Shown here in pieces: positions 14,850 to 18,310 of a stretch of DNA of 18,310 bases. The stretch covers positions 1 to 18,310 of the forward strand of contig JACQHM010000194.1 in NCBI GenBank assembly GCA_016199025.1, written 5' to 3'. The notes under the pieces are model-generated. The model saw only the letters and a list, made by a program, of their open reading frames with translations. It was not told the DNA's origin and ran no database searches. The number at the start of each line of letters is the position of its first letter. The first letter of the stretch is position 1. The stretch comes from Candidatus Methylomirabilota bacterium. Lineage in GTDB: Bacteria > Methylomirabilota > Methylomirabilia > Methylomirabilales > JACQHM01. A program made the translations under genes and the position numbers.

Positions 14850-14877
14850 AATATACCTCAACTCTCTCCTTTGTCAA
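14850..14877 (-). promoter_or_regulatory. Sigma70-type promoter of amrS
   Basis: Minus-strand TTGACA (14877-14872) is a perfect -35, and TATATT (14855-14850) is a five-of-six -10, with a 16-nt spacer. Transcription would start near 14843, giving a leader of about 23 nt to the ATG at 14820. It lies in the short gap after the lytic transglycosylase stop and decides the amrS start: the in-frame codons at 14877 and 14844 are inside or at the edge of the promoter. Confidence 0.75.
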
Positions 14878-14890
14878 GCCCGCTGTGCCG

Positions 14891-16123
14891 CTAGGCCTGC
14901 TTGGCCTCGGGGATGACGAGGCGCCGGCCCGGCCTGAGCTGCCTCGGGTTCTGGATCTTGTTGGCCTTCTTCAGGGCGGTAGGGGTAGTCTGGTAAGCCT
15001 TGGCGATCTGCCAGATGGTCTCCCCCGGCTTGACCCGGTGGAACCGCTTGACCTTCGAGGTCTTCCCTTTTTTCTCTCCCGAAACGGGTGACGAGGCAAG
15101 CTTCCCTCCGACCTTGGCGACGGTCTCACGCTTTGGACTCAGCTTAGCGGAGACCGAAGCCACCACCGCATCTCCGCCATAGGTCTCCCAGAGGTCAAGG
15201 GTGGCCAGGAACTCGGCGTAAAAGTTCTTGACGGCGAAGCCAAAGGCCCTCCCTTCGTGGTTGACGATGATCTCCTCGAGCTGGTCGGAGCCGACCTTCT
15301 CCTTGGCCTGGAGCATCCCCATCCGGCCATAGTTATAGGCGGTGATGGCCAGGGGCCAGTTGCCTAGAAGCTCGTAGTTCTCCCTGAGGAGTTTCGCAGC
15401 CGCCTCGGTGGCAAGATACGGGTCCTTCCGTTCATCCCGATCCGGGGTGATGGTCAGGAATCGGCGACCCGTCCCCGTGATGAACTGCCAGATCCCGACG
15501 GCCCCGGCCTTGGAAACGGCCTTGGGGTTAAAGAAGGATTCGACCATGGAGAGGACCACCAGTTCCTCCGGGACGCTATAGCGTCTGAAGATCCTCGCCA
15601 TCTTCGGGGCGTAGATCTTTCCCCGCTCCAACCCTGCGAGAAACTCCTCCTTGAGACCCTTTTGAACCCGGATCTGCTCTGCCGCCTTGGCGAAGACCTC
15701 CGGCGGGCAGGGACACTTCAGCGCCTCGAACACATGCTTCTCCTCCCGGGTCAGTGGATCGGAAGGGAGCCCGCCCCATCCCAACCTGGTCAGGACGGCG
15801 GCGTACCGCTCCTTCACCGGCTGCATGGCTTTCATCGCCTCTTGGAACGAGGGCTCCCTCTCGCCGAGAAGCTCTACGACATTCACCACATCGTAGATGA
15901 CGGAGAAGTCCTCCCGGTCGTGGAGGAGATATTCTTTGGTGCTGAACTCCGTGTAGACCCGCTTCCAAAAGGCGACGGATGCCTCCAGCGAGGGAGGGGT
16001 AGGAAACAGGGAAGAGGATTTGGGGGGGCTTGACCACGCCAAAGGAGGGATCAACAACCAGACAGCGAGGACCAGGAGCAGGATCCCGAAGGCCCTTCGT
16101 TTCGGCTCAACCGTTTGACCCAT
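14891..16123 (-). CDS. MltD-like lytic transglycosylase with C-terminal LysM
   Basis: 410 residues. The signal peptide spans about 1-31 (AFGILLLVLAVWLLIPPLA) with no lipobox, so this is a soluble or loosely bound periplasmic protein, unlike the lipoprotein MltD of enterobacteria. The SLT goose-lysozyme-like domain covers about 170-275: SMVESFFNPKAVS gives the catalytic Glu195, then AVGIWQFITGTGR (208-220) and ITAYNYGRMGM (260-270). A Lys/Ser-rich linker leads to one LysM domain (about 361-405, HRVKPGETIWQIAK) that binds peptidoglycan. It cleaves the MurNAc-GlcNAc bond to form 1,6-anhydro ends during wall growth or recycling. ATG at 16123 has AGGAG seven bases upstream, 32 nt after the small upstream gene. 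Confidence 0.94.
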   Translation of the reverse strand: MGQTVEPKRRAFGILLLVLAVWLLIPPLAWSSPPKSSSLFPTPPSLEASVAFWKRVYTEFSTKEYLLHDREDFSVIYDVVNVVELLGEREPSFQEAMKAMQPVKERYAAVLTRLGWGGLPSDPLTREEKHVFEALKCPCPPEVFAKAAEQIRVQKGLKEEFLAGLERGKIYAPKMARIFRRYSVPEELVVLSMVESFFNPKAVSKAGAVGIWQFITGTGRRFLTITPDRDERKDPYLATEAAAKLLRENYELLGNWPLAITAYNYGRMGMLQAKEKVGSDQLEEIIVNHEGRAFGFAVKNFYAEFLATLDLWETYGGDAVVASVSAKLSPKRETVAKVGGKLASSPVSGEKKGKTSKVKRFHRVKPGETIWQIAKAYQTTPTALKKANKIQNPRQLRPGRRLVIPEAKQA

Positions 16124-16155
16124 GATACCTCTCCTTCGCCTCCTTAAGGTTTGCC

Positions 16156-16419
16156 TTACGCTCGCTTCCTCCGCCAGATCGAGCTCATGGTGGCAATTGC
16201 GGTCCCCCGCTCATCGTAGGCCAGCCAGAGTTCGACCTCGTACCCTTGCCGCTGAAGCTCTCGAACGATCTCACGGTCCTCCTTCGCTTTGAACCCGGAC
16301 GGCTTCGCACCCGGGCGGAAGGCGTTGGTGACGAATTCGTATCCGTCGTCGAGCAGTTTCTGGATCTTCGGATCCTTCCCGGCTAAGAGCGCGAGATAAG
16401 CTTCCCGTCCCCCGGCCAA
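16156..16419 (-). CDS. Small conserved-looking hypothetical protein
   Basis: 87 residues, basic C-terminus (IWRRKRA), no signal peptide or membrane helix, no cysteine. The start is TTG at 16419, supported by GGGAGG eight bases upstream; no ATG is available near the N-terminus. The sequence alternates helix (AYLALLAGKDPKIQKLLDDG) and likely strand segments (YEVELWLAYDERGTAIATM), so a small alpha/beta fold is plausible. It stands 32 nt upstream of the lytic transglycosylase and may share its transcript. I do not recognise the family. Its 5' side faces the strong plus-strand promoter of the zinc-ribbon gene, so the two genes are divergent. Confidence 0.7.
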   Translation of the reverse strand: MAGGREAYLALLAGKDPKIQKLLDDGYEFVTNAFRPGAKPSGFKAKEDREIVRELQRQGYEVELWLAYDERGTAIATMSSIWRRKRA

Positions 16420-16444
16420 GGGCGTTTCCTCCCTAAAAAAACTC

Positions 16445-16472
16445 TTGACAACGCTTCAAAAATCCCTATAAT
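16445..16472 (+). promoter_or_regulatory. Consensus sigma70 promoter for the zinc-ribbon gene
   Basis: TTGACA (16445-16450) and TATAAT (16467-16472) both match the consensus perfectly, with a 16-nt spacer. Transcription should start near 16479, giving an untranslated leader of about 210 nt before the GTG at 16694. It is the strongest promoter seen in the window and the only clear one on the plus strand. Confidence 0.85.
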
Positions 16473-16633
16473 CGCCCTTCTGGAATCACCGCGGGCCTAT
16501 CACCGGATCCCACCTCTTCGACGAACACTTCGAGAGCGCTCACCTGATTCAATTCCGTTCCGGGGACAAAGAAGCGGCCGATGACAAGCCGCCGTCCGGC
16601 GGCACAGGTAAGCGTTTATGCGCCTTGCGGTGA
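16472..16633 (+). other. Open frame without a normal start codon in the leader of the zinc-ribbon gene
   Basis: Between an in-frame TAA at 16469-16471 and TGA at 16631-16633 there are 53 sense codons with no ATG, GTG or TTG. From 16499 the peptide reads ITGSHLFDEHFESAHLIQF and continues with an acidic segment, and third positions are mostly G or C as in the real genes. It could be a gene remnant, a peptide from a rare start (CTG 16544, ATT 16547, ATC 16499) or chance in GC-rich DNA. A GCCGCC/GGCGGC stem (about 16589-16602) and TTATGC/GCATAA pairing (16615-16620 with 16662-16667) suggest leader structure as well. Confidence 0.3.
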
Positions 16634-16693
16634 ATGAGAGCCAAGACAAAATCGCCTTGTGGCATAAGGCAAATCGAGAAAGGAGGGTGAGAC

Positions 16694-16888
16694 GTGGCAA
16701 AGGAGCGAACCGCCGGCGCCAAGCTGGCCAGCCGCGGCAAGATGGCAGCTCCCAAGAGCGTCGGGAGCTGCTCGTGCGGCGGCGAGCTGATCTGGACTCG
16801 GGTCTTTGCACCCAGGGCCCGGATGATGAAAGTCTGCGACAAGTGCGGGGCCGAGCTGCCGAAGACGTTAAACGGCAACGGCTTCTAA
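16694..16888 (+). CDS. Small zinc-ribbon protein
   Basis: 64 residues, starting with GTG at 16694 behind an ideal GGAGG site seven bases upstream. The N-terminal 24 residues are basic and Ala-rich. A CxC (Cys26, Cys28) and a CxxC (Cys48, Cys51) 19 residues apart form a four-cysteine zinc ribbon, with DKCGAEL after the second pair. The short tail TLNGNGF is not charged. Such proteins can bind nucleic acid or serve as small structural metal proteins; I cannot name the family. It is the only plus-strand gene, with a perfect promoter, a long leader and a strong terminator, so it is probably expressed at a high level as a single-gene transcript. Confidence 0.85.
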   Translation: MAKERTAGAKLASRGKMAAPKSVGSCSCGGELIWTRVFAPRARMMKVCDKCGAELPKTLNGNGF

Positions 16889-16906
16889 CGCTTGAAGCCA
16901 TGGGAT

Positions 16907-16948
16907 GGAGGGGCGGCGTCTTCATGAGAGGCTGCCCCTCCGTTTTTT
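16907..16948 (+). terminator. Intrinsic terminator of the zinc-ribbon gene
   Basis: GGAGGGGC (16907-16914) pairs perfectly with GCCCCTCC (16934-16941), followed by G and six T residues (16943-16948). It lies 19 nt after the stop and overlaps the last codons of the convergent nuclease gene (stop at 16924-16922), so one sequence serves both as terminator and as coding end. Confidence 0.9.
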
Positions 16949-17563
16949 CCTTGCCCACCGCCTTCTCCCCCGAAGCCTCCACAAGAAGAAGAGGAGAAGA
17001 ACTGCCACCGCCCAGGTGATCCAGTCTGGGACCATTTCCCGGAAGGTGGGCCCTTCCTTTCGTTCCCGTTTCTCCTTCCGGTACGCCGACGGGCTCTCGG
17101 TCAAACCCGATTGAGGGTTCCAGATCCCTACCTCGCGGCGCCGGGCCTCCCGCTGAAGCCTCACAAACCGGTCGGCGTAGCGGACGTTTGGCGGGATGGT
17201 CAGGAGCATGGCGAGCCCTTCTTTGACCAGCTCCTCGTTCAACATGGAGCCGTCCACGTACAGGTAGGCCAGGAGCCGTCCGTAGCGGTCCCGTTCCCGG
17301 GTGTCCAGCTCCAATCGTACCGGATGCTTCAAGGCCCGCTCCCTGGTAAACTCCGTCGCCTTCTCCCCCCAGACTCCCTGTCCCTTCTCCGGGGCATCCA
17401 CCCCAATCAAGCGAACCTTTTCCTGGCGGCCGCCGATCCTGACCTCCAGGGTATCGCCATCGGTGACCCTGGTGACGATCCCTTCGAACGTCGTCCTGGC
17501 CCCGAGGGAGGGCTCGACCTGGAGGAGGGCGATCAGGATGAGCAGAAAAAGATGCCGGATCAT
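16922..17563 (-). CDS. Exported staphylococcal-nuclease-like protein with C-terminal membrane anchor
   Basis: 213 residues from ATG at 17563. A signal peptide (1-22, HLFLLILIALLQ) is followed by an SNase/thermonuclease domain (about 25-150): VTDGDTLEVR (33-42), VRLIGVDAPE (50-59) and RDRYGRLLAYLYVDG (91-105) carry the expected calcium-binding and catalytic Asp, Arg and Glu residues. After a basic linker, a single hydrophobic helix (about 181-197) and a highly basic tail (RGRRRWARKKRRG) would fix the domain to the outer face of the inner membrane. Members hydrolyse DNA and RNA with calcium. An upstream GTG at 17584 overlaps the previous stop as GTGA and cannot be excluded; ATG 17563 is chosen because it begins the signal peptide, although its GGAGG lies very close. 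It is probably in one operon with the dehydrogenase. Confidence 0.88.
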   Translation of the reverse strand: MIRHLFLLILIALLQVEPSLGARTTFEGIVTRVTDGDTLEVRIGGRQEKVRLIGVDAPEKGQGVWGEKATEFTRERALKHPVRLELDTRERDRYGRLLAYLYVDGSMLNEELVKEGLAMLLTIPPNVRYADRFVRLQREARRREVGIWNPQSGLTESPSAYRKEKRERKEGPTFREMVPDWITWAVAVLLLFFLWRLRGRRRWARKKRRGSLS

Positions 17564-17580
17564 GCCTCCTTCACAAAAGA

Positions 17581-18310
17581 TCACCTTGGCCGGTAGGCGA
17601 CCCGGTAGACCCTCCCCGCTTTTTTATCGGCGATGTAGAGGCTCCCATCGGGCCCCACGGCGAGGTCCGAGGGCTTCCCGCACTCCTCGCACCGCCCAAT
17701 CCCGGATCGACGCGGCGATCGCGCGCTGCTCGCTCCCGAGGCAGGGAAGTCGGTCATGAACTCGACAGGCTTCCCGGGCGTCTCACCGTCGAAAGGGATC
17801 CAGACGACCATGTAGCCGACAGGGGTCGAGCGGTTCCAGGAGCCGAGCAGGGCAACGAAAAGGTTCCCCCGGTACTCCTTTGGAAACTGGGTTCCCGTGT
17901 AGAAGGCGAGGCCACCCGGTGACGAATGAGCCGGGAGCTTCACCAGGGGGGGAACCGTTTTGGAGCAGAACTCCGGCTTCCCCCACTCCGGGTCGGGGAT
18001 CCGATCGCTAAAGCAGAACGGCCAGCCGTAATGCTTGCCCTCCTCAATGACGTTCACCTCGTCAGGGGGGAGGTCGTCCCCCAGCCAGTCCCGTCCGATC
18101 TCTGTGGCGTACATCTTTTTGGTCTCAGGATGCCAGATGAACCGGTAGGCGTTCCGAAGGCCCTCGGCGTAGAGCGCCATCCCGGTCCCGTCTGGCTTCC
18201 TGCGAAGGATGGCCGCCCGCCTCCGATCCTCCTCGATGCAGACGTTACAGGAGGAGCCGATGGAGAGGTAGAGCATTCCGTCGGGGCCGAACCCCAACCC
18301 TTTCGTCCAG
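17581..18310 (-). CDS. PQQ-type glucose/sorbosone dehydrogenase-like protein, C-terminal part (cut by window edge)
   Basis: 243 codons are visible, and the frame stays open to the right edge (WTKGLGFGPDG at the cut), so the N-terminal part is missing. The visible part is a beta-propeller of the soluble quinoprotein glucose/sorbosone dehydrogenase type: FGPDGMLYLSIGSSCNVC, EGLRNAYRFIWHPETKKMY, ATEIGRDWLGDDLPPDEVN and HYGWPFCF, then near the end AVGPDGSLYIADKKAGRVYRV. Family members use PQQ and calcium in the periplasm to oxidise aldose sugars, but many relatives are uncharacterised. A segment before the last blade (about 201-215 of the visible part) is Ser/Arg-rich and includes CEEC, which is not usual. 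Its TGA overlaps a GTG in front of the nuclease gene, so the two are likely co-transcribed. Confidence 0.88.
   Translation of the reverse strand, partial: WTKGLGFGPDGMLYLSIGSSCNVCIEEDRRRAAILRRKPDGTGMALYAEGLRNAYRFIWHPETKKMYATEIGRDWLGDDLPPDEVNVIEEGKHYGWPFCFSDRIPDPEWGKPEFCSKTVPPLVKLPAHSSPGGLAFYTGTQFPKEYRGNLFVALLGSWNRSTPVGYMVVWIPFDGETPGKPVEFMTDFPASGASSARSPRRSGIGRCEECGKPSDLAVGPDGSLYIADKKAGRVYRVAYRPR

Noticed and set aside
16549..16982. Minus-strand open frames opposite the zinc-ribbon gene
   Set aside because: They run antisense across a gene with a perfect promoter, ribosome site and terminator, and show low-complexity Arg/Ser-rich sequence.

Overview
The window is a GC-rich, gene-dense bacterial segment. 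All but one of the coding regions I support lie on the minus strand. Gene content (lytic transglycosylase with LysM, AmmeMemoRadiSam radical SAM enzyme, sigma70-type promoters, CHAT and clostripain peptidases) and the GC-rich hairpin repeats suggest a Gram-negative soil or subsurface lineage, such as NC10/Methylomirabilota-Rokubacteria or a former deltaproteobacterial group. That placement is an impression, not a proof: there is no rRNA or marker gene here.

Right to left, in the direction of minus-strand transcription: (1) 18310-16922, the 3' part of a glucose/sorbosone dehydrogenase-like protein followed by an exported staphylococcal-nuclease-like protein with a C-terminal membrane anchor. 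(2) 16445-16948, the only plus-strand unit: a promoter with perfect -35 and -10 boxes, a leader of about 210 nt, a 64-residue zinc-ribbon protein and a strong intrinsic terminator that runs into the end of the convergent nuclease gene. (3) 16419-14891, a small unknown protein and an MltD-like lytic transglycosylase. (4) 14877-13725, AmrS with its own promoter and terminator.

(5) 13572-9760 is the most unusual part: a tight four-gene operon encoding a lipoprotein, a 108-residue all-helical protein, a cytoplasmic clostripain-type (C11) peptidase and a CHAT peptidase with an N-terminal M17/macro-like domain. The two peptidase genes overlap by ATGA. The proposed reading is a two-protease caspase-clan (clan CD) signalling or defence module with a candidate small substrate/effector and a membrane sensor or anchor. 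(6) 9759-7403, a gene-free stretch of about 570 nt with strong stem-loops, then a secreted GH39-like glycoside hydrolase and its terminator.

(7) 7202-1 is a catabolic operon: DUF1537 four-carbon acid-sugar kinase, E1 alpha, E1 beta and E2 of an acetoin/2-oxoacid dehydrogenase complex, a sodium:solute symporter, a two-helix membrane protein and an unrecognised protein cut by the window edge. A likely logic is uptake of a small organic or sugar acid, phosphorylation and oxidative cleavage to acyl-CoA. The E3 subunit is not in the window, and the substrate cannot be told from sequence. A heptanucleotide-repeat hairpin sits between E1 beta and E2, and GC-rich hairpins lie in the operon leader. 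No tRNA, rRNA, CRISPR array, transposase or integrase was seen.
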